From Porites lobata (Eukaryota; Cnidaria; Anthozoa; Scleractinia; Poritidae): 64,000 bases of DNA. The stretch lies in NCBI GenBank assembly GCA_942486035.1, contig CALNXK010000032.1, positions 1,866,001 through 1,930,000 of the forward strand. Direction: 5' to 3'. Made by a program: the position numbers and the translations under genes. Each line of letters opens with the position of its first letter. Position 1 is the first letter of the stretch. Below the pieces are notes generated by a model that was not told the DNA's origin, did not search any database, and was given only the letters and a program-made list of their open reading frames with translations. Below are positions 12,506-24,974 of the stretch, one piece after another.

Positions 12506-13917
12506 ACCTGAACAATCGATGAAAGCTGATGAAAATCGATGATCGGAAAATCAATCGATGACAATCAATTAATTACTGTTGATTAGCATCGATTGGTATC
12601 CGCCAATCGACGATCAATCGATGATCACACTTAGGTGGTCGCGAACTTCATCGATTGCCATCGATTGGCACTAAATTCATGTCTCCGTATCTTCAGGTAT
12701 CGCGGGAGTGTACGCAGATCGTATATTATTTTTGAACCTCAGTAGCAAAGTGGGAGAATTGTTCATCGATGTGGCTCCGTGAAAAACAGCACAAATAATT
12801 AAGACAATTAACATATCCCGTTGTCAGTAGTACAAACTTGATCGATTTAGCTTTGAGTTCATTGCACAGATTCAACTGACTTGGGACGCAGTCGTTGTTC
12901 AAACACGATTAAGCTCATTGTTATTTCTTTTTCTTCTTCTTTCTTTATACGTCTGTGCAGACGCCCACGTAACAGAAAATGTGTGCATTAAATTGAACAT
13001 ATTTTACGAATACTTAGCTAAACTGTTAGCTCCAAACGTTACATCACGCATAAAATATTCAGGGGCACCCAACGAGAATATAGTTCAAAACCATTTAAAC
13101 ACAACATTGTTTAACGTATGTTAGTATTTGAACGGTAGATATAGGCATATTTTTATCCCCTAAAAATTTTGCATCTGTTCGGATTTTCTAGCTGAAAGTC
13201 TAGTGATCCGAAAATTATAGGGATCAAAACATACCTTTACGAAAATTTCAGCCAGAAAAAAGGTTCCCGAAAATTTTAGGTCACCTTTTTAGGGTAAAAA
13301 TCCGTTCAAAATGGGCAATTATACCATTTTGGGGGGGTTCGAAAATCCAAGGAGAGGCAGGCAAGCAATAAATTTAACAACAAATGCTCCGAAAATTCTA
13401 GATCTCAAATCGTCTTCCGAACAGATATTTTCCAAAAAACTGTCGTTGGGTGCCCCTGAATATTTCACACCTTGCCTAATTTGTCAGCTGTTTCGTTGAA
13501 GCATAACAGTGGGGTTTGTTTTTCTTACACACAAATCCGTAGTACGTTTCTATGAATTTTAAACTCGCGCGAAACGTGTGGGCGAATAAACAAGTTTACC
13601 CATTGCTACTCGCTAGTTTTTACTCAAATAAAAAGCAATGATATCAAAATGTGTAACTTTATTAGTACTCGATGAAATTGACAGTTTAAATGTTTGACTG
13701 AATAGGTAATCAATTGATATTGCATATTGATCACAATGTACTATGTTAATTGATCGATTCCCATCGATTATCGATTGATATTGATAATCGATGATAATCG
13801 ATAATCAAAAAAACTTTCGTGATCGATTGTCCATCGATTATCAATATGAATCGATTAATTGATATCGATTGTTATCGATTGCCATCGATTATCGATTTCA
13901 TCAATTGTTCAGGTCCT
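12503..13917. mobile_element. 1.4 kb TIR element with ATCGAT-rich ends
   Basis: The ends are inverted: AGGACCTGAACAATCGATGA at 12,503 and its near-complement TCATCAATTGTTCAGGTCCT ending at 13,917. Both subterminal regions (about 12,515-12,670 and 13,690-13,905) are packed with ATCGAT/CGATTG words in both orientations. There is no transposase ORF, so it is non-autonomous. It joins a truncated LINE on the left to a viral ATPase gene on the right. I found no target duplication, which fits a rearrangement or deletion at one side. The superfamily is not assigned. Confidence 0.7.
13055..13464. mobile_element. Foldback element nested in the 1.4 kb TIR element
   Basis: ATATTCAGGGGCACCCAACG at 13,055 is matched by its inverted copy ending at 13,464 (CGTTGGGTGCCCCTGAATAT). 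The CAGGGG start resembles hAT-type ends. No coding capacity. Similarity in the arms continues for some tens of bases. Confidence 0.6.
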
Positions 13918-13923
13918 GATAGA

Positions 13924-14561
13924 ATGAAAATACTAAACTATGATGTAGAGGATAAACAATCTAACTATAAAGAGAAAGTCCCATTCATGCCTGACAGATG
14001 TTTTAGGATGGTCGTATGTCGTCCGTCAGGTTCGGTAAAACTAATCTTCTTTTGGATATGACCTATAGATTGCTATATTATGACAAGATATATCTGTATG
14101 CTAGAAATTTACAACAGAGCAAGTGCCAACACTTGATAGACTTATTCGAGCCCATTAGTCAAGAAGCCGGTTATCCCATCTTTGAAGCCAGTAGTGACAA
14201 AATAATTCCACTGCATAAGATGCCATGTGACAATCAGAAGTTAGTCATTTTCGATGATTACCTGAACACGGGAACAAGGAATGATGCTGAAATTAGGAAC
14301 TATTTTACCAATTCCAGAAATAAAAACTGCAGCTGTATCTATCTATATCAGAGCTATAATGGTACTGATAAAACAATCTGTTTGAACTGCACACATCACT
14401 GTATCTTTTAGTTTACTTCCAGCAATGAGCAAAATATGATCTGCAGAGAGCTTGGGGTCAATAAATCTCAGTATCAGAGAGCCACAAAGGAATCATATGA
14501 TTTTCTCTATCTTGATAAGCCCAAAAAGCGTGTTGCTAAGAATTTCAACGAAAGGATATAA
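13924..14561 (+). pseudogene. A32/FtsK-HerA-type genome-packaging ATPase of the viral element
   Basis: The gene runs from ATG 13,924 to TAA 14,559-14,561, about 210 codons. The Walker A loop reads VCRPSGS in one frame and GKTNLLLD in another, so a one-base deletion near 14,034 splits the P-loop itself. The Walker B strand KLVIFDDYLN follows at about 14,240-14,270, then a motif with glutamine (CIYLYQSYNGTDK). An in-frame TAG lies at 14,409-14,411, after which the same frame stays open to the true stop. This matches the short packaging ATPases of Polintons, adintoviruses and large DNA viruses, which load DNA into capsids. The fibre gene starts 22 bp downstream on the same strand. Confidence 0.75.
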
Positions 14562-14582
14562 TCTAATCTAATATAAATATAT
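14562..14582 (+). promoter_or_regulatory. AT-rich promoter-like motif before the fibre gene
   Basis: The 21 bases between the ATPase stop and the fibre ATG are AT-only apart from cytosines in repeated TCTAA words, and end TATAT directly before ATGAG. The same arrangement (TCTAA words, then TAATATATATGAG) precedes the gene at 37,347. A shared viral promoter is inferred. Confidence 0.4.
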
Positions 14583-14696
14583 ATGAGTTATTCAAATGGA
14601 TCAGTACTAAATTTTAATAGCCAGACTTCCGGCCAGGGTGAGAGATGAAGACCCGGGGTAGGTTTAATCTAACAGCAGATGGGAATTATGATTAGC

Positions 14697-15204
14697 CTGA
14701 ATTTCATCCGATTACTTCGAGTCGTTACTACTCCCTCAGTAACGTCTGAATCGACCGGCCGTTAATGCCGTCCAGTGACGTCACTACTCCTTGACCTTTG
14801 TTTTAATTCATGCAAAAAGTAAAACACGAATTTCAAGTGGCAAACCGAGAAATATCGTTTGGAAATGTCTGCATGATACAGAACTACTTTATTTTTTTCG
14901 ATCGTAATTCATGTTTAACGTTCAAACTATCAACTGCATGCAGTACAACTCTGAACCGGTTGTACTAAATTTTATGATCAAACTCGGTCACAATCACACA
15001 ATGAAATAAACACACACACGGAACACTTACCGGTAGTTCAAAAACACAATGATTTGCTTTAATTGAAAAGAAGCTATTTGGTCCTTAAAGAAGAAAAAAA
15101 CAAGCAGACGAGAAAGAAAAGCTAACAGAATCATTACACTTGACGGTAAAAATAGCAAGAAGGTCGAATTATAACATTGATCTTCGCGTAAACAAAATAA
15201 CCGG
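14697..15204. mobile_element. Insertion of about 0.5 kb within the fibre gene
   Basis: Fibre-like reading stops near 14,696 and resumes near 15,205 in plus-strand frame. The insert starts TGAATTTCATCCGATTACTT and carries CCGGCCG words at both sides (about 14,755 and 15,200). I see no ORF. The exact edges and class are uncertain. Confidence 0.45.
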
Positions 15205-18200
15205 CCGCCGAAACCACAAAGCGGTAATAAACACGATAATGACCAGAATATTGATCTTAAGGATACTTATAATGTCATCGATAGCAAATGGCAGACGTTC
15301 AGTGAAATGAACGCGAACAGAAATACCCTAGGGTGTTATGAGGATGTTCCTGACGTACTCGTGAGCCGTAAGGAATCTGTATTTCCAATGGCAACTCATT
15401 TAGATATGGGAAACAATTATATTTATAATGTCAAGACACCGGTTAATAATGACCAAGGGGCAGACAAGTCTTATGCTAAAACTAAACTATCACTTACTGG
15501 TGGTGTAATGCGAGGCAATTTAGATATGAATAACAATGGGATATATAATTTGGCTCAACCAAATGGAAACAACCAACCAGCCACAAAAAATTACAGATAC
15601 TAACTTTTTGTTTCTTAATGGAAATAGTGCCATGGCAGGACCTCTTAATATGTCTAATAATAATATATAGATTTAGCCAGGGTTAAAAGCGAGGCTCCCA
15701 TTATATATTTATAATTTAAATCAAACAATAAACTTGTATTCCACAATTCAGTTAACTTTAGAGCACATAGCACATTCATGTGACTTTTGAGGGAAAGGCT
15801 AAGTGATTTTAGAGAAAAATAATTTGCAAACAGCCCAAGAGTGAACAAAATCTTACATCGAGTTGATAACCTCATATGTACACCCAAAAAATAGCAATCA
15901 TCTTCGATCACATTTAAGAGCCATAATGGCTCTTGATCACCGTAAGATTAATTAGGCCTGGAAAAAAAATCGGGTTGAATTTTTTTGCGTTCGACAAGTT
16001 TACTTTACAAAATCTTGCCAACAAATCTGGTTGCGTGTAAACAACCCTTTTATACCATTTATACATCACATCTGAGGTGAAACAGTACTATGAGGTACTG
16101 TTTTAATCATACAGACCTCGGACAGAATTCAGTATTTCACAGTTTTGCAAGAGAAATTGCACTCATTCAATATTCAGGACGATCGAAGCACGCGTGGGCT
16201 TTTAGCTAAACCGTTAAAAAAATGTCCAAAATCACGTATACAGCCAGCCGGTTCTCACTTTTGCAGTGCGAGCTGTAGCGAATGTTTGAACGAACATACT
16301 AGAGTTAAGCTCCAACACAATAAAGAAATTATTATGTTTATTTTTTATTTAATGGTTTTATCGATCTGTAATCTTTAAAAGCGTTTGATACGCGCGGCAT
16401 TTTGACTACTCCTGCAAGCGATGTTCACTGAACGACTGAAAACAAACGGCACAGCGATTAAAATTACAAGAGAGACTACCAGCAATCAATAAAGGAAATA
16501 CAATTCGGCGAAACATATACAGAGACAACATTTTTCATTCACGAAGACAAATATTAAAGTGTCTCTAAAAATCCTGAGTCTTCAAGCTTAAAGCGTAAGT
16601 TTATGTTTTAAGCCGACTTCCCGGTATTTACTTTTTTCACAGATGAACTCGAGGCAAGAAAATCGCTCAAAGCTTTCTTTTACTGCCAGAATTATAACTA
16701 AATGTTCTATGGAACGTTTTCTTTCTATCTGCGGTGAGAAAATGTCTAAAGACTTTTCAAAGTTGTGTAAGCTTATATCAAGTTTACCTGATTCGTGGTC
16801 AGATCAAATTGTCTCAAATCTTACAAACGTGCATAAACTACATAGCCGCATAAACTACGCTCGACTTCTTTAAATTGGATATAAAAAACAAACATCAAAC
16901 ACAATAATTACTTGGGCTTACCATTCGAGATGCAGCTCCTGAAAGGTATCAAGGAAGGCCAGTATCGCTTCAGAGTTTTCAGCCTCTACGCGCATCAAGC
17001 AAGGTGAAAAACAAAAACGTTGACACCCGAAATCGGATTCCCGACTTTCACAAGTGATGTATTAATTTCTCAACCAAAAACCAACTAGCCATGAATAACA
17101 GAAGGCTTCTGATAGCAGCTAAATTTCATTTTGTGCATCCAGTGGAAAAAGACAGTTAAAAACATCACGAGTTGACACAAAACTCTCTCAGCTTCAGCTG
17201 TCAAAGTAAACAAGATTCAAAATGCTGCATAAATTTTCCGCATGAGCTCACCTGTCAAATTTTGACCAATCAGAGCTTTAAAAATGGATGTAGAGCGTGA
17301 CCAACGCGTGACCATGGTGAGCAAAGTCAAAAGCAACTGTCTTGCCTGTAATAGCTTGCTGAATTTTCGGGTCCGAGGTCAGTTTTAAATCAAAATTTTA
17401 ATTGTACGGCCCAAAAACAAAACATATTTCATATGAATGAAAAAAAAATCAATCTTGAGCCTGCGATCATTTGAAAACTAGTAACTTGTCAGCGGATAAC
17501 TTCAAAAAATACTTGACCTCGATGGGTTAACACCTGAGCCCGCGATACGGTCAAGTGATACTGGTCAGCGGATACCCTGTTTTGACCGCTGTCAATTGAT
17601 CAAAACATTGATGCAGGGGGGGGTGATGAACTCGTCAATCGCTCCTATAGGGATCGCGCGGCGGATGATCTTGGCCATCGTGACGTCACGAGAAATTTAT
17701 CCCGGGAACTTTAAATGGTTTCATCGAGCGAAATTGTTTCGTGGTTTCAAGAGGTAAAAGTCGAGACGTTGCGATGAAACGACCGAAGGTATGTGTTTTT
17801 ATTATATACATACTGAGAAATACTCACCAAAAAGCTATGTCGTAAATTTTAGTACGCAAATTAGTTCTAACCAATCAGAGGAGCGAACGATGGTTACCGG
17901 GGCGTGAAAAAAAATGATACGTCCAAAAGAATCGCGAACGATTTTTTCACGAGAAAAAAAAATGATACGTCCAATCAGAGGCCACAGAGGTGTGCGAGTT
18001 TCGAATCTTTCTAATATTTAGCAAAAATGATCAGTGGGACACATTCAACGAGAAAACCTCAAAGAGTTTTGTTCGCCAAAAAATTGAAAAATTTCGGAAA
18101 TGGAGTGGAATAGTTTCGTTTGTTTCACTGTCGATAAAGAAAACGGTAGAAAGCCGGCGAAACAACCGCGGAAAGGGATAAACAGAACGAGGCGTAAGTT

Positions 18201-19069
18201 TTTGTTTGCTTTTTGTCGGAGCTACTTTCTTTCAGGGTTTTGAAAGCTTTTCCTGTTTGATTCAAACGTCCATTGAACTTAAATTAACTCATTTTGAATT
18301 GTGCATTGAGAACAAACAGTTAAGATTATTATAGTTCTTGGATTATATTCTTATCCTCACCGTCATTTGTGTTTTTAACAAACGTTTTTACTAAAAAGCT
18401 GATACTTCGTTTTCGTTGTCATTTTGGAATAAGTTCGACAAATTTTAGCATTTTTGAAAGATTTAAAATAAAAAGGCCGCCAAAATGATGAATGGAGAAC
18501 ATGTATATTTAAATCCAATAAATGGAAAGTCTTTGAATATTTACGCACTCGTTGTTTTTGTATCAGAAATCTAAAGTGTTTGATCAACATCAACATTTTT
18601 AGGGCTTTATGCAGAGAAGCCAGGAGGAGGAGCCGTAGAAAGGATGGGTATGTAGCTTTGCTTTAATCGCTTTACAGAGTTAATAGAAAAAAAAACTAGA
18701 AAAAGCCAAGAAAACGGACACTAGTAAGCGTTTCAATGGTGAAATATTGAAAATGTGTTTCCTCGGGCGTCCGCATCTTAAAAATGAGGGGGAAAAGATT
18801 TCTAAGGATATAAAAAATTGCAGGATTTTCATGCGATGAATATCATCATCCTTCTCACACTTTTACATATATAAAAAGAGACTTTTTTATGTTACATTTT
18901 TTCGGTTTTCCTTTTTGTGTAGTTCAATAAAGACACCAAAGTTCAAGAATGACAATATAGTTCAATAACTACACGAGTTCATTCATTGATGCTTTTTAAC
19001 TTACTTGGACTCCATGCTATTGTCAGTTACATCAAGTGACACTGTCCAGTTCCAACAATTCGGGGCCTG

Positions 19070-19113
19070 CTTGTACAGTTTTATCACCCAGCTTGTACAG
19101 TTTTATCACCCAG
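19070..19113 (+). repeat. Tandem duplication, 2 x 22 bp
   Basis: CTTGTACAGTTTTATCACCC plus AG is repeated exactly twice, head to tail. Confidence 0.85.
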
Positions 19114-20827
19114 CTGATGTAGCTTTGTGGTAACTTCTTGGTAGGCGTAACTTAGTAAAGACAATCATTCCATGACTATAGGTGTTCCATTATAATAGCT
19201 CTAAAGCCTTTCTTTAAAATTTGCTGTTGTACTGCCTCTGCTAATATATTTCACATAGCCTTGCCATTGCTGTGGTATGATTACAGTTAGGTTGACAGGT
19301 ATTCATTTCGCTATTGGTTTAAGATTAGAAACCAGTCTTTGGATTATCTTGATAGGTTGCTTGAAGTTACAAAAATTTATAATTCAAGGGAGAAATATTT
19401 TTTTACCGTTGCTTGGTGGGAGGGGGGTGGTGGTGTTTGTGATTTAACTCACCTATATTAATGTGAAGTTTAGGGAGTAGGTGAGGAAAACCATTATAAT
19501 ATATGGTTTAAGAGATGCTTAACAAATAATTAGGGATTTTAAGCGATAATATTGCCTTTATTGATTTATTTTGTTTTGACTTTTGTATATATAATAATCT
19601 CTTTTTATCTGACTGATTTTATAATTAGGTGCTTCCTTGGTTGGGAATACTCTTTAGATGATGAGAAAAAACATACAGTGTATGATGGAGGAGGTGCTGC
19701 TTACTGGATGTCTGTAAAGATCTAGTATAATAGATTCCACGAAGAGAGTAGTGTGGTGGAGGATGTTAGATGGGGTGGATTCCATGGAGCAAGAAGAGAC
19801 CATACAGGATACGAGAAATTAGAAGAACCAGTTTCCTTTTATTATTTATATACTGAACAAATGTGTTTTCTTTCTTGCATAACAGGTCTGACTTAGACTT
19901 GTTTACATTTAAAAACTTTGCACATTGACTTTGATTAAAAGAAACGGTTTGTTATCAATAAAATTTTCTTACACTAGTGTTTTTCTTTTACTTCTTCTTT
20001 AACTTTTTGGTCTCTTCAAGAATTTAGTTAGCCAAGCAGTCTAGCTGCCCTGCCATTAGTTGCAGTTGGGCAGCTACCCGCTTGGCCTCTATTACTGTGT
20101 TTCTAATTTCTTTTGCTTTTTGTCTTAACCTTTCTTCTTTTCCTTTCAAGTCTTTCTCTCCTCTTTCAATTTCCTTTCTCCTCTCCTCAATCTCAGTGGC
20201 TGCCAGTCAGCTCCTTACTTCTATTTCTTCTTCCAGGGATAGCTGTAAAAATGAGTAACCCACCTATAATAATCTGTCTATTATTGTTAACTTATCTTAC
20301 CCACGTCTATACGATAATAAAATATGATGAGCTCATCCTTTAAAACATAAAGCATCCTATCTCAACAAACTGTTGAAAGCCTTGTTTCATCAGGTACGGG
20401 GAGGGGAGGTGAGGTAGGGTAAACACAAATAAAAATAGCCATAGGGGAATGGTGCGGATTTCGGAGAAAAGGCCTGTTTCCATACGTTTTGACGTCATTA
20501 TGGTACCATTCGGCTGAGCCCTATGTGCCTTTTGTTATTTTAAGATGCCTTTTGCTTTCCCACAAAACCATGAGATTGGGAGTCTTGCCCTATCAGTACT
20601 TGGCTAGTGTCACCAGGGGACTTCTGTAAATTATATAAATGAGTTACAGTACTTTCTCATTTCCTTTTTGTTTGTATAAAGCTTGTTTTACTCATTTGAT
20701 ATCTTAAAATTTGAGGTGCAATTTGCTCCACACAAATAAAGATATTAATGCAAATGTATATCATCATATCTCTGGGAGTATTCCAAATGTTTCTGCCTTT
20801 TACTTGAATGGTACTTAGCTCCTCATA

Positions 20828-21304
20828 CAGACCTGCCAACCCCTGATAAAGGAAAATCTGTAGACTCATGAAAAAAAATCGGGAGATTCTACAAAAACTA
20901 GTGAGATTCTATTTTTTCCCGATCAAAATTAAACGACCCCTTTTCCATTAGGGGAATCAACTGTTTATTTTAATATAACCTTTCTTTAGTGTGGTCCTTT
21001 ATGTAACAAATTAGATGCCGCTTTTTCTTTGATGACTTTAAGAGGCCAGAAAAAGGTTATGACTGTGACGAAACATACAGCAGAGTCATTTCTTTGGGCT
21101 AAGACAACTTCATGGCTAAAATAGTCAAAGCTTGTCCAGGCACAAGAATTTCCCCACAAAATTTATGTTTTTATTCAACAAGGTAATATTTCAATGTAGA
21201 ATATTTCCCAGAAAACCATGAGATTGGGAGTCTTGTCATGAGACCGTAAGAAAAGTTAAAAAATCGTGAGACTCACGGCAGAATTGTGAGAGTTGGCAGG
21301 TCTG
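20828..21304. mobile_element. MITE with CAGACCTGCCAAC ends
   Basis: The terminal inverted repeat CAGACCTGCCAAC starts at 20,828 and its complement GTTGGCAGGTCTG ends at 21,304. CTCATA lies next to each end (20,822-20,827 and 21,306-21,311), a possible target duplication offset by one base. A 19-bp word, CATGAGATTGGGAGTCTTG, is found inside near 21,218 and again outside near 20,569. Confidence 0.7.
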
Positions 21305-21759
21305 TCTCATATGACATTTTCTATCGAAACCTGTATGTAGTAGGAAGACACTTTGTATCAAGTGGGCACTACAGCATTCCCTGAGGTGTCCGCTTAAATT
21401 ATACAAGTTTCACTGTACATGTTTGACTCCATTCGCACTAACTATTGATGTGGAACGATATGAAATAATTATTGCTTCATGCATAACAGATGTACATGTT
21501 TGGAGCTGTATGTAAATCTTATTAATTTTTTTTGCTATTAATGTAAGCTTAAAGGGTATTACAGAGAAATATCCTTTGCTTCAACAAGATGGTACAACCT
21601 TCAAGTGTTAAAAAAATATATATTCCTGGTGTAATTATTATAGATATATAGTGTTGAGGGAAGTCTTTGGTTTCCTTTTTCTTAAAACCGAAAAATAATT
21701 GACTTACATTGTGCCGGGGTCACCGAGTCGAGATCATCTGTTTATATCAATATTAAGCG

Positions 21760-22400
21760 CACTCGAATGGACTGATCATTTTTAGTGCTAATTTCTCCCA
21801 TTAAACATCAAGGACAATGTTTTCCACTATTGCTGACCTACCCTTCTGCCAAGGTTTCGAATTTCCACACCAAAACGATTTTCTAAAACATGCGATGTTA
21901 ATATGCGATCATGCAAATTTCTGCGACAAATATTCCAATTGAAAAAATTGGCTTAAACTGTTTACGAGGTAATTATCAACAGAATATAATACAATTAACT
22001 CTCCTTCTCGGAAAGAGCTGTTGCAACTATACTTTCCCTCTAACAGAAACTACTTTAAAGTTTACTTATCCCGAAAAGACAGCTTGAATAGGTGGTACTA
22101 TTGGTATTAATGGAGATAACAGCAAAGTAATGAATACAATTGCATCAGTTCTGGGACTGTACCTTTAATAGCGGCTACGCTGGCACACTCGAATGGACTG
22201 ATCATTTTTTCTGCTAGTTTATCTCAATAAACTTCAGAGATAATGCTTTCCAATGGAAGTTACCCACCCTTATGTCAAGTTTCGATGTTCTACACCTCAC
22301 CGATTTCGAGAAAATGCGATATTACTGTGCGAACATGTAAACTTTTGCGGCACATTATTCCACTCGAGGAAATTGACCGAAACTGTTTACTGCTCTCATA
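21760..22400 (+). repeat. Diverged direct repeat, period 426 bp
   Basis: Copies start at 21,760 and 22,186 with CACTCGAATGGACTGATCAT. Similarity continues about 200 bp (aligned blocks include ATGCGAT, TGCGAACATG/TGCGATCATG and AAACTGTTTAC). No coding signal is clear. Confidence 0.7.
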
Positions 22401-23055
22401 CGCGTTATTTTTCGGATTAATACACATTTCACTCACCTTCTCGGAAAGAGATGTTGGAACTGCACTATCCTACCGTGACAAAAACCATTTTGGAGCGTCA
22501 ATATCCAGGAAAACCAACTTTAAAAGTAGCATTTGGAAATGGCAACGGCGCCATTTTCGAAAACTCCTCGAAGTTGCGCGCTTCTCTCTTCGTGACGTCA
22601 CGATGGCCAAGATCGTCCGGACAAACAAACTACCAAGTTCACCACCCCCCCCCCCTGCATTGATGTCTAATGGATGTGTGCATTATCAGTTTTCCTGTGC
22701 TCTCAAACTTGCTAGAAAGTGTGAGATTGAACATTGATCGCGATCCAGTAAGACAACTGGTCAGCGGACAGCTTCCAAATAACTCACGTCACCTTGATGA
22801 GTTGACACATGAGCCCCCGATATGGCAATGTGATACTGGTCAGTGGCTATCTTGTTTTGACAGCTGTCAATAGACCATATCGTGAATGGCCAATGTAAAA
22901 GATGTGGATTTGCTAAGACACGCCTGAGACACCCCTCCCTTCCTTTTGATAGTCTCCCCTACCCTACCCGTACAATCTGTAGACGCGTACGTACGTACGC
23001 TCGGTCAGTCACGTGACAACCAAAAGAAAAGAGGTTGACCATATTCCATGAGTAT

Positions 23056-23096
23056 GGGGCTCTGTCCCACGCGCGCTTCGCGCGCGAGGGAGCCCC
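23056..23096. repeat. GC-rich hairpin at the end of the 7.4 kb insertion
   Basis: GGGGCTCTGTCCCACGCGCG is followed by CTTCGCGCGCGAGGGAGCCC, forming a stem with a CTTC-like turn. It stands out in AT-rich surroundings. Confidence 0.7.
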
Positions 23097-24780
23097 ACTA
23101 AAATTACTCATCTTGCCAATCCCACGGCCAATGGGGATGCTATAAATAAGTCCTGGAGTGAAAGTAACTTTTTAAAACTATCTGGTGGAACAATGAGTGG
23201 AGTTTTAGCGATGGGTAATAATAAAATAAGTGGCCTACCACTGGCAACACAAGATGGAGATGTAGTGGACTGTAAATTTTGTAATAGATACACCCCAGCT
23301 AGGTATAGAAGTGGTAGTCATGTATTTCGTTCTAACAATATCGCATTAGTAGGTGCCATACAGACTGGATATGACCATTATAATGAAGTTGCAACTATAG
23401 GGTGGTCTAATAATAAATTTTTTTAGAGGGGGCACTAATTCTATGACTGGTAATTTAAACGTCGGCAATAATAGAGTGATTAATGTTGGAGATTAATGTA
23501 TGGTATTCTCCGCGAAACAATGGATTTAGATCCAAACAAGACATATGATTATCATACAGCATTTGATATTCAGCCTACAAAAGTTGTTTACAATGTGGAC
23601 CTTAATATGAACCGGACGACGATACTAAATATTGCTTTGGATAAAAACCGTAGTAATAGTGCGGCAACTGTGAAAATGGTTAGTGATTTGGAGACAAAAT
23701 TGGGCCCTTATACAAAGAATAGTGTGTGTAGAGAAATGTTTGAAGAATTTTATGATTTCAGTGATGCTATAGTAACTATAAACTGACATTAGGAGCATCG
23801 GTATCACATTTATAGGTATAAATCCAAACATAACATTTCCCCAAAAGACTATTGCCAATGTTCAGGAAGGAGGATTGAGATTACAAAATCAAACATTGGA
23901 TTTAACATTATTCAGTAAAAAGAGCTTTACTATTTGTGTTGTTATGCAATTGTGGCTGAATAGATCACATCCTCGGAGACCCAGGGGCAGTCAGTCGGGT
24001 CGGGAGAAAAGGCGGGAAGAAAGTTTTCAAGAAAGGGCGAAAGAGCCCCTGGGTACCGACTCTCACAAATTCAATCGGATGCCGGCTCCTGATTGGGCAC
24101 AAAAAAAAGCTTTGTATTATTGTCCCCAATCGGCGAACACATCTCCTGAGTTCTTTTTGCGTTTTCGTACACGACGGCTATTGTCTCGATCACGGCTTGT
24201 CTGTCTCAAGCACCAAAGAAATGCACGCAGTCAGGAAACTTTCAGTTTTGATATAAAATACCCATCTGATATCAAAATACTGTCTGCCCAAAAACTAAAG
24301 ACGCGTTTCCAAAAATACAAGCTTCAGCTTACAATAGGTATTCACGCTTGCATCGGCCACGTCTTGCGTAAATACTTATAGAGAGTTTTCAAAAGATACC
24401 ACCACGGCTGACTGCCACGAAAACGTCGCATGGAAAAGTGAATTCATATTTTTTCAGTCTCTATCGTGATTATTCCAACTCGCTTACTTTGTCAAATGCA
24501 AGCGAACTATTCTGGAGCTGAATTTCTACAACCGTATCCAAGTTCATAAAGAAAATGAATTTTGTCATTGCTTGTTTACGTCCTTCACAAAACGTGAAAT
24601 TAGGCATTTTCACGGGTAGTCTTGCAGTTGACGGCAAAGAAATGTACAAAAAAGCGTGATGCACATGCAAAGTTGTTGTTTTACCTTGTCAAGCTATTGC
24701 TTATTTGACTTTCTTGTCGCCGCCGCCTTCCTATTATTTACGATACATCGTGATCTGTCAAAAACAGAATATTCGTATGT

Positions 24781-24974
24781 GTAATCAAATGGTGACGAGT
24801 GAAATTAGGGAATAATTTCACGCGCGTTTTGTCCAAATCCTTATAATTTCCCGAGCCTTTAGGCGAGGGAAATTATTAGGATTTGGACAAAACAAAGGCG
24901 CGGGAAATTATGAGGATTTGGACAAAACGCAAGTGAAATTATTCTCTTATTTCACGAGTATGCCATTTGATTAC
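24781..24974. mobile_element. Foldback MITE, GTAATCAAATGG ends
   Basis: GTAATCAAATGG at 24,781 pairs with CCATTTGATTAC ending at 24,974. The interior has TTTTGTCCAAATCC and its complement more than once. Ends resemble the element at 49,473-49,637. Confidence 0.75.

Larger units (their letters stand above)
17483..22880. repeat. Direct repeats of 125 bp outside inverted G/C-run arms
   Basis: A direct repeat of about 125 bp lies at 17,483-17,608 and 22,754-22,880 (for example GTGATACTGGTCAG in both). Inside it are inverted arms: a G-run at 17,615-17,622 and GATCTTGGCCATCGTGACGT at 17,667 on the left; the complementary ACGTCACGATGGCCAAGATC ending at 22,612 and a C-run near 22,645-22,655 on the right. 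This suggests a TIR element of about 5 kb within the larger insertion. No transposase ORF is seen. Confidence 0.5.
15679..23108. mobile_element. 7.4 kb composite insertion splitting the fibre gene
   Basis: The fibre reading breaks at GATTTAGCC (15,670-15,678) and resumes at CATCTTGCC (23,109-23,117). These two 9-mers match at 6 of 9 positions and both encode the same Leu-Ala step, as expected of an old 9-bp target duplication. The insert ends are imperfect inverted repeats sharing GGCTCCC (15,679-15,699 versus 23,088-23,108). Inside I find no protein gene; there are repeats at 17.5-17.7, 20.8-21.3, 21.8-22.4 and 22.6-22.9 kb. The left end could have been altered by later events. Confidence 0.5.

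Noticed and set aside
13819..13923. Upstream in-frame extension of the ATPase
   Set aside because: This part belongs to the ATCGAT-rich end of the TIR element; the gene start is ATG 13,924.
22243..22737. 164-codon open frame on the plus strand
   Set aside because: It lies over a diverged direct repeat and an inverted C-run arm and shows no protein motif.
23875..24381. 168-codon open frame crossing the left end of the 12 kb element
   Set aside because: The first third is fibre sequence, the rest is terminal inverted repeat; the frame is an accident of the insertion.
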